Positions 1 through 11,891 of a DNA stretch of 64,000 nucleotides are shown here, in pieces. The DNA comes from Mycobacterium syngnathidarum. Its GTDB lineage: Bacteria; Actinomycetota; Actinomycetes; Mycobacteriales; Mycobacteriaceae. The notes under the pieces are model-generated. The model was given only the letters and a program-made list of their open reading frames with translations, searched no databases and was not told the DNA's origin. Made by a program: the position numbers and the translations under genes. Numbering within the stretch: position 1 is the stretch's first letter; every line of letters begins with the position of its first letter. Location of the stretch: assembly GCF_001942625.1 (NCBI RefSeq), contig NZ_MLCL01000033.1:186001-250000 (forward strand). The letters are read 5' to 3'.

Positions 1-513
1 CACTCGATACCCATCGCGGCCGACGAAAAGCACGGGCCTCGGCTCTACAGCCGGCAGGTCGGCTATGCGACCCGGTTGGTGGCCGCCGCCGCGGGTTATC
101 CGGATTTCGACCAGGTATGGCAGTCGCGATCGGGCCCGGCCCGGATCCCGTGGCTGGAGCCCGACGTGGCCGATCACCTGGCGGCCTTGGGGCAGAAGGG
201 GACTCGCGCGGTCATCGTGTGCCCGATCGGGTTCGTCGCCGACCACATCGAGGTGGTGTGGGATCTCGATTACGAGCTGCGGCTGCAGGCCGAGAACGCG
301 GGAATCGCCTTCGCACGCGCCCGCACACCCAATGCAGACCCGCGTTTCGCCCGGTTGGCCGCAGGCTTGATCCAGGAGTTGCGCACCGGGTCGGAGCCCG
401 CGCGGGTGGTCGGTCCCGATCCGGTTCCCGGCTACGGATGCAGTGTCAACGGTGAGCCCTGCTCACCGCACTGCTGCGGCGCTGCCTCGTTGGGCCGGCA
501 AGCGAAAAGCTAG
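1..513 (+). CDS. hemH: ferrochelatase, C-terminal part (5' end outside the window)
   Basis: Ferrochelatase (coproporphyrin type in Actinobacteria) inserts ferrous iron into the porphyrin ring late in heme synthesis. The frame is open from base 1 and starts with the conserved HSIP block that carries the metal-handling histidine. It continues through the [17 protein letters not shown] block typical of the family. The last 30 residues hold a cysteine cluster (GYGCS...EPCSPHCC), which matches the [2Fe-2S] ligands known for mycobacterial ferrochelatases. About 170 residues are visible, so roughly half of the protein is missing upstream. The stop codon overlaps the stop of the convergent neighbour by two bases. 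In H37Rv the gene follows inhA, which would lie just outside the left edge; that is inference. Confidence 0.95.
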   Translation, partial: HSIPIAADEKHGPRLYSRQVGYATRLVAAAAGYPDFDQVWQSRSGPARIPWLEPDVADHLAALGQKGTRAVIVCPIGFVADHIEVVWDLDYELRLQAENAGIAFARARTPNADPRFARLAAGLIQELRTGSEPARVVGPDPVPGYGCSVNGEPCSPHCCGAASLGRQAKS

Positions 514-1367
514 TCCCGCCAGGCGGATTGCAGGATGGCTTCGAGTGCGGCCAGCCGAGCCGAGCGCACCACCTGGGCCAACGGCCGCATGGCATCGCCG
601 GCGATCTGCACCTCCGAGGAGCTCTGCAGACCGATCGGCATGAGCCCCGAGCTCACCGAGATGATCGCCTCCACGTGGGCGGCGTTCTCCAGCACCCGCA
701 CCGCCCGGGCCGGGGCGTGGTCGGGGATCGGATGCATCCGGCCGGCCTCGAGGATGTCTTCCACCATGCCGCGGGGATCATCGACACCGATACCGACGCC
801 GGCCCGCAGCGCGATCAGGGTGTCGGCGGCCGACCGCACCGCCGAGCGCAACTCGTACTCGGCCTCACCCAGGTCGTAGTGCTGCGGTGGCGCCAACAGC
901 GGCAGCGAGTACACGGTCCACGACAGGGCCCGCGGCTCGGGCTCGAAGGTGGATTGGGTTTCGGCGTCATCGAATTCGAAGTACTCGAATTCCGGTACCA
1001 GCCCGACGCCGTCCAATTCGTCATGGGTCACCAGCACCGCTTCGCCGACCGTCAACGCATCCCGCTGGAACTGCGAGCCCGCAGGCAATCCGCGGACGTC
1101 GCCGGGGACCGGCAAGGCCACCCTGATCGAGGGCCTCGTGCCCGATCTGCCGACGGAAGTACGCAGGGTCTGTAGCAGCGACACTGAACCGGAGTCCTCC
1201 AACTCGGGCCAGGGCAGTCCGGTGCGGACCGCGGCCTGCGAGTCGTAGGCGGTCACAGAATGCATTGGTGCCCATTGGGATAACGCGTCGAGGACGTCGT
1301 CGGGCGCGGCTGCGCCGGCGAGCCAGGCGTTGGCCCACATCGAAAGCGTTGCACTTGGACACCACAT
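510..1367 (-). CDS. conserved mycobacterial hypothetical protein (Rv1486c-like)
   Basis: This 285-residue protein has no motif I can tie to a function. It is acidic overall, has no signal peptide or membrane segment, and begins with a hydrophobic stretch ([13 protein letters not shown]). Its position, convergent to hemH and divergent from the NfeD gene, matches Rv1486c, a conserved hypothetical of mycobacteria. The start at 1367 gives [15 protein letters not shown]; an internal ATG at residue 10 is an alternative. The 58 bases to the next gene carry that gene's promoter. Identity rests on gene order and length; function is unknown. Confidence 0.8.
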   Translation of the reverse strand: MWCPSATLSMWANAWLAGAAAPDDVLDALSQWAPMHSVTAYDSQAAVRTGLPWPELEDSGSVSLLQTLRTSVGRSGTRPSIRVALPVPGDVRGLPAGSQFQRDALTVGEAVLVTHDELDGVGLVPEFEYFEFDDAETQSTFEPEPRALSWTVYSLPLLAPPQHYDLGEAEYELRSAVRSAADTLIALRAGVGIGVDDPRGMVEDILEAGRMHPIPDHAPARAVRVLENAAHVEAIISVSSGLMPIGLQSSSEVQIAGDAMRPLAQVVRSARLAALEAILQSAWRD

Positions 1368-1412
1368 GATCTTGGCAGTGTAATTGTCGGCCGCCGATCA
1401 AGCCGGATTCGC

Positions 1413-1418
1413 TAGGGT
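1413..1418 (+). promoter_or_regulatory. candidate -10 element of the NfeD-SPFH operon
   Basis: TAGGGT lies seven bases before the ATG at 1425. This fits a mycobacterial TANNNT -10 box followed by a leaderless transcript starting at or next to the ATG. No purine-rich ribosome site precedes this ATG, in agreement with leaderless initiation. No good -35 box is visible. Confidence 0.5.
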
Positions 1419-1424
1419 GGGCGC

Positions 1425-1859
1425 ATGCCGCTACCGCTGATCTGGCTCATCCTGGCGCTGGGACTCGCCGGGGCAGAAGCGCTGACGGGCGACATGTTCT
1501 TGCTGATGCTGGCAGGCGGTGCGCTGGCCGCGAGCGGGTCCAGTTGGCTGTTCGACCTGCCGTTGTGGGCCGACGGTGTGGTGTTCCTGGTGGTTTCGGT
1601 GCTCTTGTTGGTGTTGGTGCGGCCGGCGCTGCGCCGCCGGTTCGAGCTCGGCCGAGGGCTTCCCGAGCCGGTCAAGGCACTCGAAGGCAAGTCGGCCCTG
1701 GTGCTGGACCGGGTCACCCAGCATGAGGGGCAGGTCAAGCTCGATGGAGAGGTCTGGACGGCGCGCCCTCTCAACGACCACGATGTGTACGAACCCGGTG
1801 ACCAGGTGACCGTGGTGAGGATCGACGGCGCGACCGCGGTGGTCTTCAAAACGATGTAG
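1425..1859 (+). CDS. NfeD-like membrane protein
   Basis: A short NfeD protein of 144 residues. Two to three hydrophobic segments fill the first 70 residues (LIWLILALGLAGAEAL; ADGVVFLVVSVLLLVLV). The remaining 75 residues look like the NfeD OB-fold domain, with the usual alternating strands (GKSALVLD, GQVKLDGEVWTARP, GDQVTVVRIDGATAVV). NfeD proteins accompany SPFH/stomatin proteins and are thought to help scaffold membrane microdomains. The SPFH gene follows 36 bases downstream, so the two form the classical pair (Rv1487-Rv1488 in H37Rv). Confidence 0.9.
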   Translation: MPLPLIWLILALGLAGAEALTGDMFLLMLAGGALAASGSSWLFDLPLWADGVVFLVVSVLLLVLVRPALRRRFELGRGLPEPVKALEGKSALVLDRVTQHEGQVKLDGEVWTARPLNDHDVYEPGDQVTVVRIDGATAVVFKTM

Positions 1860-1895
1860 CGCTTCAAATCGACGTAGTACCAGAAAGGATTCACC

Positions 1896-3086
1896 ATGGA
1901 AGGTGCTGTAGCCGGGCTGGTCTTGCTGCTCGTCCTTGTCGTGTTCGCGATCATCGTCGTGGCCAAATCGGTTGCGCTGATTCCCCAGGCCGAGGCCGCG
2001 GTGATCGAGCGCCTCGGCCGCTACAGCCGCACGGTGAGCGGTCAGCTGACGTTGTTGGTGCCGTTCATCGATCGGATCCGGGCCCGGGTGGACCTGCGTG
2101 AGCGCGTGGTGTCCTTCCCGCCGCAGCCGGTGATCACCGAGGACAACCTGACGCTCAACATCGACACCGTCGTCTATTTCCAGGTGACCAACCCACAGGC
2201 GGCGGTCTACCAGATCAGCAACTACATCGTCGGTGTCGAGCAGTTGACCACCACCACGCTGCGCAACGTGGTCGGTGGCATGACCCTGGAACAGACGCTG
2301 ACCTCCCGCGACTCGATCAACGCTCAGTTGCGCGGTGTACTCGACGAGGCGACCGGCCGGTGGGGCCTGCGGGTGGCGCGAGTCGAGCTGCGCAGCATCG
2401 ACCCGCCGCCGTCGATCCAGGAGTCGATGGAAAAGCAGATGAAGGCCGATCGCGACAAGCGGGCCATGATTCTGACCGCCGAGGGTGTGCGGGAGTCGTC
2501 GATCAAGCAGGCCGAAGGGCAGAAGCAGTCGCAGATCCTGGCCGCCGAGGGTGCCAAACAGGCCGCGATCCTGGCCGCCGAGGCCGACCGTCAGTCCCGG
2601 ATGTTGCGCGCCCAGGGCGAGCGGGCCGCACAGTACCTGCAGGCGCAGGGGCAGGCCAAGGCCATCGAGAAGACCTTCGCCGCGATCAAGGCCGGCCGGC
2701 CCACCCCGGAGATGCTGGCATACCAGTATCTGCAGACGCTGCCGCAGATGGCCAAGGGCGAGGCCAACAAGGTCTGGCTGGTGCCCAGCGACTTCGGTTC
2801 GGCACTGCAGGGTTTCACCAAGATGCTCGGTGCGCCCGGTGAAGACGGCGTGTTCAGGTACACCCCGTCGCCCGTCGACGAGGATCTGCCCAAGCCCGAG
2901 GACGACAGCGAGGAGGTCGCCGACTGGTTCTCCACCGAGACCGATCCGGCGATCGCTCAGGCCGTGGCCAAGGCCGAGGCTGAGGCGCGGGCGACCACTC
3001 CGCCACTGAATGCCACGCCGACCCTGTCGTCATTGGAGCATCCGGCGCCCAACGAACTCGGCGGTGGCACCCACCGGGCCCCCTAG
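1896..3086 (+). CDS. SPFH/band 7 (stomatin-like) protein
   Basis: A 396-residue membrane-anchored SPFH protein. Residues 5-27 form one N-terminal membrane segment (VLLLVLVVFAIIVVAKSVAL). Residues 30-190 carry the SPFH domain, with the hallmark AEAAVIERLGRYSRTV and LRERVVSFPPQPVITEDN blocks. A long Ala/Glu/Gln coiled coil follows, about residues 180-260 (KRAMILTAEGVRESSIKQAEG and repeats of ILAAEGAKQ type), then an acidic, proline-rich tail. Such proteins oligomerise into membrane domains and affect protease or respiratory complexes. A ribosome site (AGAAAGGA) precedes the ATG. It is co-oriented with the NfeD gene and probably co-transcribed. Confidence 0.93.
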   Translation: MEGAVAGLVLLLVLVVFAIIVVAKSVALIPQAEAAVIERLGRYSRTVSGQLTLLVPFIDRIRARVDLRERVVSFPPQPVITEDNLTLNIDTVVYFQVTNPQAAVYQISNYIVGVEQLTTTTLRNVVGGMTLEQTLTSRDSINAQLRGVLDEATGRWGLRVARVELRSIDPPPSIQESMEKQMKADRDKRAMILTAEGVRESSIKQAEGQKQSQILAAEGAKQAAILAAEADRQSRMLRAQGERAAQYLQAQGQAKAIEKTFAAIKAGRPTPEMLAYQYLQTLPQMAKGEANKVWLVPSDFGSALQGFTKMLGAPGEDGVFRYTPSPVDEDLPKPEDDSEEVADWFSTETDPAIAQAVAKAEAEARATTPPLNATPTLSSLEHPAPNELGGGTHRAP

Positions 3087-3117
3087 AACACGGGTCAACT
3101 GCTGGTCGAGGACCTGT

Positions 3118-3879
3118 TCACGGTTCGGTGAGCGTGGGTGAGATTCCCACCGACGGCAGCGCATCGGCATCGGCCTGCAGCCGGGCGCGCTCGCGGCGGT
3201 GCAGGCGCATCTCATAGACCAGTCCGGCGACGCCGAGTCCGGCAGTGCTCAGCGACACCAGGATCAGCGCCGGGCTGATGTTCCCGGTCAACGCGTCACC
3301 CAAGATCACCACGGCAGCCGTGCCCGGGAACAGCCCCACCAGCGTCGCCAGCGTGTAGGGCACGACCCGCACGGCCGACGCCCCGGCCGCGTAGTTCAGT
3401 ACCGAGAACGGCACCGCCGGGATCAACCGCATGGACAGCACCACCGGCCAGCCGCGGCGGCGCAGCCGGGTATCCAATGAGTCGATCCGGGGATGGGGCA
3501 CCAGGCGGTTGAGCTGCCAGCCCGCCGCGCGGATCAGGAACAGGGCGAGCACCGCGCTGACCGCACTGGCCACCACGGCGATCACCACCCCCAGCATGGG
3601 ACCGAACAGCAGGCCGGCGGCCAGGGTGAACGCCGTGCGGGGGAATGGGAAGACGGTCACCAGGATGTGGGCGCCGAGGAACGCCAGCGGGAACCAGGGC
3701 CCTACCGAGGTGGCCCAATCCCGCATCTGCATGGCAGTTGGCAACGGAACCAGTACGGCCACTGCGACAAGAATCACAATGCCGGCCAGCAGGCCCACGA
3801 TCCGCCGGGGCGGCAATTGGGAAGCCGTCGCGATGACCGCGGCGCGCACCATGCGCAGGGTTCTGACGACGGGTTTCAC
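3118..3879 (-). CDS. TVP38/TMEM64 (DedA-like) membrane protein
   Basis: A 253-residue integral membrane protein with about six hydrophobic segments. It contains the SNARE-associated/VTT signature, including FPRTAFTLAAGLLFGP and a following glycine-rich helix. The DedA/VTT superfamily is linked to lipid scrambling or undecaprenyl-phosphate handling; the actual substrate of this member is unknown. The C-terminus is short, basic and probably cytoplasmic (LHRRERARLQADADAL). It is convergent with the SPFH gene, with 31 bases between stops, and divergent from mutA. Gene order matches Rv1491c. Confidence 0.88.
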   Translation of the reverse strand: MKPVVRTLRMVRAAVIATASQLPPRRIVGLLAGIVILVAVAVLVPLPTAMQMRDWATSVGPWFPLAFLGAHILVTVFPFPRTAFTLAAGLLFGPMLGVVIAVVASAVSAVLALFLIRAAGWQLNRLVPHPRIDSLDTRLRRRGWPVVLSMRLIPAVPFSVLNYAAGASAVRVVPYTLATLVGLFPGTAAVVILGDALTGNISPALILVSLSTAGLGVAGLVYEMRLHRRERARLQADADALPSVGISPTLTEP

Positions 3880-4023
3880 GTTTTACAACAGTACGGGCCG
3901 GCGGCCTCGGGCACCGTTGGGTGTAACCGCGAGTCCGCCCACCAGCGGTCAGCGTCGTGATGGCGATCATTTAGCCTGATGGGCAAGTGGGTAGGTCACA
4001 CGCTGCGATAACAGGAGATGCGG

Positions 4024-5916
4024 GTGTCGTTACAGGGGAGTAGTGCGGTCGAGTCGGACCGTCAGCAGTGGCGGACGGCCGTCGCCGGTGTGCTGGCCAA
4101 GAGCAGTCGGCGCGACGTTGCCGATCTGCCTGCCGAGCCGGAGCGCCTGCTGGATTCGCAGACCTACGAGGGTTTCGCGATCCGGCCGCTTTACACGAGC
4201 CTGGACGCACATCCGGAGACCAGTCTGCCGGGTCAGTGGCCGTTCGTGCGCGGGGGCGACGCCCTTCGTGACGTGAAGTCCGGCTGGAGGGTCGTCGAGA
4301 GTTTCCCCGCTGTCGCAGGGAGCGCGGCGGGAACGGTCAACGGTGCGGTGCTGGTGGCTTTGACCGAGGGCGCCAGCGCCCTGGCGCTGCGGGTCGGTGG
4401 TCAGGGCGGTATCGCCCTGGGCGAGCTGGACCGGCTGCTCGACGGCGTGTTCCTGGATCTGGTGCCGGTGATCTTCGAAGGCGTCGGGGCTGCCGGAGCG
4501 GACCTGGCGACCGCTGCCGACGCGGTGTTGCCCCTGCTCGAAGACCTCGATGACGACCAGCGGTCGCGGCTGGCGATCGACCTCGGTGCCGACCCGCTGA
4601 CCGCGCCGCTGTCCGGGCGGCCCACCGTCGGCGGAGCCGACAATTCAGCTACGGCCGATGACTCGGACTTGCTCGCGACCGTCCCGAAGCTCACCGCGCA
4701 CGCCGGTGGCGTCCGCGCGATCACCGTCGACGGCCCGGCTTTCCACAACCTGGGCGCCAGTGCGGCCTGGGAGCTCGCCGGTTCGATCGCCGCCGCGGTT
4801 GCCTACCTGCGGATCCTCGGCGACGGTGGGGTGGCGACACCGGATGCGTTGCGGCAGATCAGTTTCCGCTACGCCGCCGATGACGATCAGTTCATGACCA
4901 TCGCCAAGCTGCGCGTGGCGCGGCAGCTGTGGGCGCGGGTCGCCGAGGTGGTCGGCGTGCCCGACGCCGGTGCCGCCCGAATCCATGCGGTGACCTCGCT
5001 GCCGATGATGACCCAGCGCGACCCGTGGGTGAACATGCTGCGCACCACGCTGGCGGCGTTCTCCGCGGGCGTCGGGGGAGCCGACACCGTGCAGGTGCAT
5101 CCGTTCGACGCGGCGATTCCCGAGGGCTTGGACGGGACGTCGACCAGCTTCGCCCGCCGTATCGCCCGCAACACCCAGCTGCTGCTGCTGGAGGAGTCGC
5201 ACATCGGTCAGGTGCTGGACCCTGCCGGTGGCTCGTGGTTTGTCGAGGACCTGACCGCTGAACTTGCCGAGCAGGCCTGGGCGCACTTCCAGGACATCGA
5301 GGCGCGGGGCGGGTTTGTCGCGGCACGCGACTACGTCGCCGCCCAGATCGCCGAGGTCGCGGCGCGACGCAGTGATGACATCGCGCACCGCCGCACCGCC
5401 GTCACTGGTGTGAACGAATTCCCGAACTTGGACGAAAAACCGCTACCGCAGGGCGTTTCGGCCCCGTCGATCGCTCGGTACGCCGCTGGGTTCGAGGCCC
5501 TGCGCGACCGCTCGGATGCGTTCCTGGCCGCCACCGGTTCCCGCCCCAAGGTTCTGCTACTGCCGTTGGGGCCGTTGGCCGAGCACAACATCCGCACCAC
5601 ATTCGCGTCGAACCTGCTGGCTTCCGGCGGGATCGAGGCGATCAATCCGGGCACCGTCGACACCGCCGCGATCGCGGGAGTCGTCGCTGAAGCCGGATCG
5701 CCGACGGTGGCGGTGCTCTGCGGCACCGACGCGCGCTATGGCGCCGAGGCCTCCGGTGCAGTGGCGGCCGCCCACGCCGCCGGTGTCCGCGAGGTGTTGC
5801 TGGCCGGCCCGGAAAAGGCCGTGGCCGAAGCCGATTCGAAACCTGACGGGTACCTGACCGCCAAAATCGATGCCGTCCAAGCTTTGTCGAACCTGCTCAC
5901 CGGACTGGGGGCCTGA
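4024..5916 (+). CDS. mutA: methylmalonyl-CoA mutase small subunit
   Basis: MutA pairs with MutB to interconvert succinyl-CoA and methylmalonyl-CoA. The 630-residue protein shows the TIM-barrel mutase domain ([41 protein letters not shown]). Its C-terminal cobalamin-type domain is degenerate: the position of DxHxxG is not conserved, as expected for the catalytically silent subunit. A strong AGGAG (4013-4017) abuts an ATG at 4018 but sits six bases before the in-frame GTG at 4024, so GTG 4024 is the better start. The stop is followed after one base by the mutB ATG, indicating translational coupling. The product supplies methylmalonyl units for methyl-branched lipids or drains propionate. Confidence 0.95.
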   Translation: MSLQGSSAVESDRQQWRTAVAGVLAKSSRRDVADLPAEPERLLDSQTYEGFAIRPLYTSLDAHPETSLPGQWPFVRGGDALRDVKSGWRVVESFPAVAGSAAGTVNGAVLVALTEGASALALRVGGQGGIALGELDRLLDGVFLDLVPVIFEGVGAAGADLATAADAVLPLLEDLDDDQRSRLAIDLGADPLTAPLSGRPTVGGADNSATADDSDLLATVPKLTAHAGGVRAITVDGPAFHNLGASAAWELAGSIAAAVAYLRILGDGGVATPDALRQISFRYAADDDQFMTIAKLRVARQLWARVAEVVGVPDAGAARIHAVTSLPMMTQRDPWVNMLRTTLAAFSAGVGGADTVQVHPFDAAIPEGLDGTSTSFARRIARNTQLLLLEESHIGQVLDPAGGSWFVEDLTAELAEQAWAHFQDIEARGGFVAARDYVAAQIAEVAARRSDDIAHRRTAVTGVNEFPNLDEKPLPQGVSAPSIARYAAGFEALRDRSDAFLAATGSRPKVLLLPLGPLAEHNIRTTFASNLLASGGIEAINPGTVDTAAIAGVVAEAGSPTVAVLCGTDARYGAEASGAVAAAHAAGVREVLLAGPEKAVAEADSKPDGYLTAKIDAVQALSNLLTGLGA

Positions 5917-5917
5917 G

Positions 5918-8172
<2,255 letters not shown>

Positions 8173-8173
<1 letters not shown>

Positions 8174-9147
8174 TGGCTGTCTCAGTTCAGGAACTGGCCG
8201 CGGCCATCCGCAGTGGTGACCGCGCGGCCCTGGCACGGGCCATCACCATGGTCGAGTCCACTCGGTCAGACCATCGTGACCAGGCTCAGCAGCTGTTGCT
8301 GGAGCTGATGCCGGACGCAGGCAATGCCCACCACGTGGGCATCACCGGGGTGCCCGGCGTCGGCAAGTCGACGACCATCGAGGCGCTCGGGATGTACCTC
8401 ATCGACGCGGGGCACCGGGTTGCGGTCCTGGCGGTCGATCCGTCGTCGACACGGACCGGCGGCTCGATCCTGGGTGACAAGACCCGGATGGCCCGTCTGG
8501 CCGTGCATCCCGATGCCTACATACGGCCGTCGCCGACCTCGGGAACGCTCGGCGGGGTGGCCAAGGCCACCCGGGAGACCATTGTGCTGCTGGAGGCGGC
8601 GGGCTACGACGTCATCCTGGTCGAGACCGTTGGGGTGGGGCAGTCCGAGGTCACGGTGTCGAACATGGTCGACACCTTCGTGTTTCTCACCCTGGCCCGC
8701 ACCGGCGACCAGTTGCAGGGCATCAAAAAGGGCGTGCTCGAGCTGGCCGATGTGATCGTGGTGAACAAGGCCGACGGCGAGCACGCGATCGAGGCCAAGG
8801 CTGCTGCTCGGGAACTGACAGGTGCCATCCGGCTGATCTACCCGCGTGAAACACTTTGGCGTCCACCGGTTCTCACGATGAGTGCACTCGAAGGTCAAGG
8901 ACTGGCGCAGCTGTGGGACACGGTGCTCAAACACCGTGAGGTGCTGACCGAGGCGGGTGAGTTCGAGGCGAGGCGTCGCGCGCAACAGGTTGACTGGACC
9001 TGGTCCATGGTGCGTGACACGGTGCTGGACCGCGTGATGTCGCATCCGGGCGTGCGCAGCATCCGTGACGAGGTGGAGCGCCGGGTACGAGAGGGCGAAG
9101 TGACGCCGGCGCTGGCCGCCCAGCAGATTATCGACGCGGCCGGCTGA
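8173..9147 (+). CDS. meaB: methylmalonyl-CoA mutase-associated GTPase MeaB
   Basis: A 324-residue G3E-type P-loop GTPase that guards cofactor loading and integrity of methylmalonyl-CoA mutase. Visible motifs are Walker A GVPGVGKST (about residues 57-65), LAVDPSS, GDKTRM, VETVGVGQSE and the guanine-specificity NKAD. The C-terminal helical dimerisation arm is present. It starts with GTG overlapping the mutB stop (TAGTG), so mutA-mutB-meaB is one translationally coupled operon, the same order as Rv1492, Rv1493 and Rv1496 without the toxin-antitoxin pair found there in H37Rv. Confidence 0.96.
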
Positions 9148-9213
9148 CACCCTGGCGGCCGCACCTACGCTGTTCGCAGCGACACGAAAGCGAAAGGCTG
9201 GGCTGACCCGGAG

Positions 9214-9555
9214 ATGAGGGACGTGAAGGCGAAACTGCGTGTGCTCGTGGCGGCCGCGACGGTCGGTGGTGCGGTGTTGACCGGGTGTGGTGACGGCGGT
9301 TCCCCCGGTGCCGCGCCCACGGTGTCCAAGACCAAGCTGCAATCCATGGCGAAGGAGAAGCTGGAGGCGGCGGCCAAGCGCAAGGCGAAGTCTGTGACCT
9401 GCGACGATGGAATCGTCGGGAGGGTGGGGACCACCCAGCATTGTGTGCTGACAGCCAAGGACGGCACCAAGTACGGCGTTACGGCTACGGTCAAAGCTGT
9501 CGAGTCCGGCAAGGTCAACGTGGACTTCAAGGTGGACGACAAGCCGAGTTCGTGA
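9214..9555 (+). CDS. DUF4333-type lipoprotein
   Basis: A small 113-residue secreted lipoprotein. The N-terminus is a lipoprotein signal (KLRVLVAAATVGGAVLTGCG) with the lipidated cysteine near residue 25. A lysine-rich linker and a compact domain with two cysteines follow (VTCDDGIVGRVGTTQHCVLT), the pattern of the DUF4333 family common in actinobacteria. The GGAG just before ATG 9214 is too close to serve it well; GTG at 9223 has better spacing and may be the true start, which does not change the signal peptide. Function unknown; it sits between meaB and lipL on the same strand. Confidence 0.85.
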   Translation: MRDVKAKLRVLVAAATVGGAVLTGCGDGGSPGAAPTVSKTKLQSMAKEKLEAAAKRKAKSVTCDDGIVGRVGTTQHCVLTAKDGTKYGVTATVKAVESGKVNVDFKVDDKPSS

Positions 9556-9631
9556 CCGGTTGGCCCGGGTCGGGGCTAACAGGTGGGTAACGCATCTGGA
9601 ATTTGCCGGGGGTCCAGGTAAATTCAATTGT

Positions 9632-10897
9632 GTGACCGATCACAACGGTGAGCGCGACGAGGCGCTCCCACATGGTGTCCAGGGCGCGGCGGACAGGAAT
9701 TTCGCCTGTACGGTCCGCGGGTTCTCGAAGCTGTTTCCCGGCCGGAAGTACGGCGGCGGAGCGCTGGTGGTCGTTCAGGACGGCGAGCCCGTCGTCGATG
9801 TCTGGACCGGCTACTCGGATCGCGCGGGTGAGCAGCACTGGACAGCCGATACCGGCGCGATGGTGTTTTCCGCGACGAAGGGGATGGCCTCGACCGTCAT
9901 CCACCGACTGGTCGACCGCGGACTGCTCGAATACGACGTCCCGGTGAGTGCGTACTGGCCTGATTTCGCGGCCAACGGCAAATCCACCATCACCGTGCGG
10001 CAGGTGATGGCGCACGAAGCGGGGCTGTCCCAGCTCAATGGGGTCAGCAAAGCGGATCTGCTGGACCACCTGGTGATGGAGAGCCGGATTGCCGCTGCAC
10101 CGGTGAACTCCCTGCTCTATGGCAGGCAGGCCTATCACGCGCTGACCTATGGCTGGCTGTTGTCGGGTCTGGCCCGCGCGGTGACCGGGAAGGGCATGCG
10201 CGAGCTGTTCCGTGTCGAACTGGCCGAGCCGTTGGGAACCGACGGTGTGCACCTGGGTCGTCCACCGCTGGAGGCCCCCACCCGTGCCGCGCAGATCCTG
10301 GGACCGCAACGGCGCTGGCCCAACCACTTCTTCGATTTCGTGGCACCCCGGGTCGCCGCATTGAACTTCTCCGGCGCTTTCGGCTCGATGTATTTCCCCG
10401 GCGTGATGTCGCTGGTTCAGGGGCAGACCCCGTTCCTGGACTCCGAGGCGCCCGCGGTCAACGGCGTGGCCACGGCGCGCGGCCTGGCCAGGATGTACGG
10501 CGCAATCGCCAACCGAGGCCGACTCAACGGCCTGGAATTCCTGTCTGAACCGACGGTGGACAGTCTGACCGGTTCATCTGGCATCCGCGCAGACCGGAAC
10601 CTGGGGGTGCCGCTCGGCTTTCACCTCGGGTACCACTCGGTGCCGTTCGGGATCATGCCCGGATTCGGGCACGTCGGGCTCGGCGGTTCGGTCGGCTGGG
10701 CGGACCAGGCCAGCGGCCTGGCGGTCGGCTTCGTGCACAACCGCTTGTTGACCCCGATGGTGCTCGACATGGCCGCTTTCGTGGGTCTGAATGCACTCAT
10801 TCGCAAGGATGTGGCTCGCGCCCGCGAGCGCGGGTATGCCGCCGTACCGGACCTCGGGGCTGCGCCATACGAGGTGTCCAAGCCCGCGGCCGGATAG
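9632..10897 (+). CDS. lipL: beta-lactamase-fold serine esterase (LipL-like)
   Basis: A 421-residue cytosolic-looking hydrolase of the class C beta-lactamase/esterase VIII family. The catalytic SxxK is SATK near residue 80 (MVFSATKGMAS). A tyrosine block (AYHALTYGWLLSG) and a C-terminal GHVGLGGSVGW loop fit the fold. Family members hydrolyse short-chain esters or lipids; H37Rv LipL (Rv1497) occupies the same position after meaB. I chose GTG 9632 because it begins at the first residues that look coded (VTDHNGERDEALPHG); the upstream start at 9560 adds a poor tail. A terminator-like hairpin follows the stop directly. Confidence 0.9.
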   Translation: MTDHNGERDEALPHGVQGAADRNFACTVRGFSKLFPGRKYGGGALVVVQDGEPVVDVWTGYSDRAGEQHWTADTGAMVFSATKGMASTVIHRLVDRGLLEYDVPVSAYWPDFAANGKSTITVRQVMAHEAGLSQLNGVSKADLLDHLVMESRIAAAPVNSLLYGRQAYHALTYGWLLSGLARAVTGKGMRELFRVELAEPLGTDGVHLGRPPLEAPTRAAQILGPQRRWPNHFFDFVAPRVAALNFSGAFGSMYFPGVMSLVQGQTPFLDSEAPAVNGVATARGLARMYGAIANRGRLNGLEFLSEPTVDSLTGSSGIRADRNLGVPLGFHLGYHSVPFGIMPGFGHVGLGGSVGWADQASGLAVGFVHNRLLTPMVLDMAAFVGLNALIRKDVARARERGYAAVPDLGAAPYEVSKPAAG

Positions 10898-10931
10898 GCC
10901 CGCCTTCTCGATGTCGGCCGGCCTGGCGGGC
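10898..10931 (+). terminator. hairpin after lipL, possible terminator
   Basis: GCCCGCC at 10898-10904 and GGCGGGC at 10925-10931 are perfectly complementary, with a GC-rich loop that itself contains GGCCGGCC. It begins right after the lipL stop. There is no T-run, as is common for mycobacterial terminators, so its activity is inferred from position only. Confidence 0.45.
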
Positions 10932-10954
10932 ACCGTCGGGCCGGTCTTTCGTTG

Positions 10955-10988
<34 letters not shown>

Positions 10989-11891
10989 CGGCGGCGGTCT
11001 GAGGCCGACGGTGTTCCACCCCGTCATAGGCAGTGATATGCATCACATGTGTCCCACTATTGGGATAGTCGACCCGGTACTGCAGCGCATGTCCGCCGTT
11101 AACCTGGGCGAATTTGCCTTGACGGGCCGGCAGTGGGTTCTGTCACGCGTTGCGCTCAGCCGTGGTCTGGATCTCAATCGCGCCGAGCCTCGATCCCCGA
11201 AATTGGTACGTCCACGTCCCAGGGTTGCGATACTTTCCCGCCGATTCATGATCACTGCAGGTTGCGAGGTTGCATAGTCAACAAACGCCATTAGCTGATG
11301 GGCTGGCTGGGTACACTTTCGTACCAATATGGCGCCCTTGCCGGGTGAAACGTGAATTCGGTTCAGCTACGGTTTCGGTAGTTTGCGTGCCGTTGTCCAG
11401 CTAACTAAAGCCAGGACGCCTGTGGATTAACTGTGAGGCTCGAATCGAACACCGATTCCACAACATGGACAACCTGCGAAATGGTCTACCGAATCTTGAA
11501 AGTTGCGATTCATTAGTTAACGAGATAAATATCCCAGCGTGCAGAGGATCTGGCAGTTGGCTGCTGATTGCGTTGTGCCGCAACGTAAGTCATGAAAAAC
11601 ACAACGAAGCGGTGCGCCGTGTCGCCGTCTCGCCGGGCGAATTGACCGCCTCTGCCACTTTTCGGTAATCGCTTCCGTCAGCGAACGTGCGAGCATTTTT
11701 GCGATCAGATGTTTCCAACATGTAGGTGACGGCGCACGCTAGGCTACGGACCTTCGTTGGCAACGACTCGAACCGGATATGCGGATTCGGTACGGTGCGT
11801 CGATGACGACGTGGCACACATTCTTATGCGCAGTCTTAGTACGTTGATCGCAGCTTTGCTCGCAGATCACATCGAGAGAGGTTGAGCCGAC
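10989..11891. other. non-coding, AT-rich stretch upstream of the PKS
   Basis: About 900 bases without a convincing gene. Short open frames exist (for example 11011-11277 forward, 88 codons) but show no family resemblance or clear ribosome site. By hand count 11461-11520 is 24/60 GC and 11521-11580 is 33/60, against an apparent two-thirds GC in neighbouring genes. A short inverted repeat (GGTAC, six-base loop, GTACC) lies at 11310-11325. The region probably holds the promoter and regulatory DNA of the PKS operon, and its composition would suit binding by the nucleoid protein Lsr2. That is inference. Confidence 0.6.

Noticed and set aside
2395..2660. Repeated Ala/Glu/Gln codons in the SPFH gene
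   Set aside because: These encode the expected coiled coil, not a DNA repeat element.
3880..4017. Possible cobalamin riboswitch before mutA
   Set aside because: Only 138 bases and no B12-box-like conserved segment seen.
11011..11277. 88-codon forward frame after the poly-G run
   Set aside because: No family resemblance or ribosome site; likely chance in a non-coding region.
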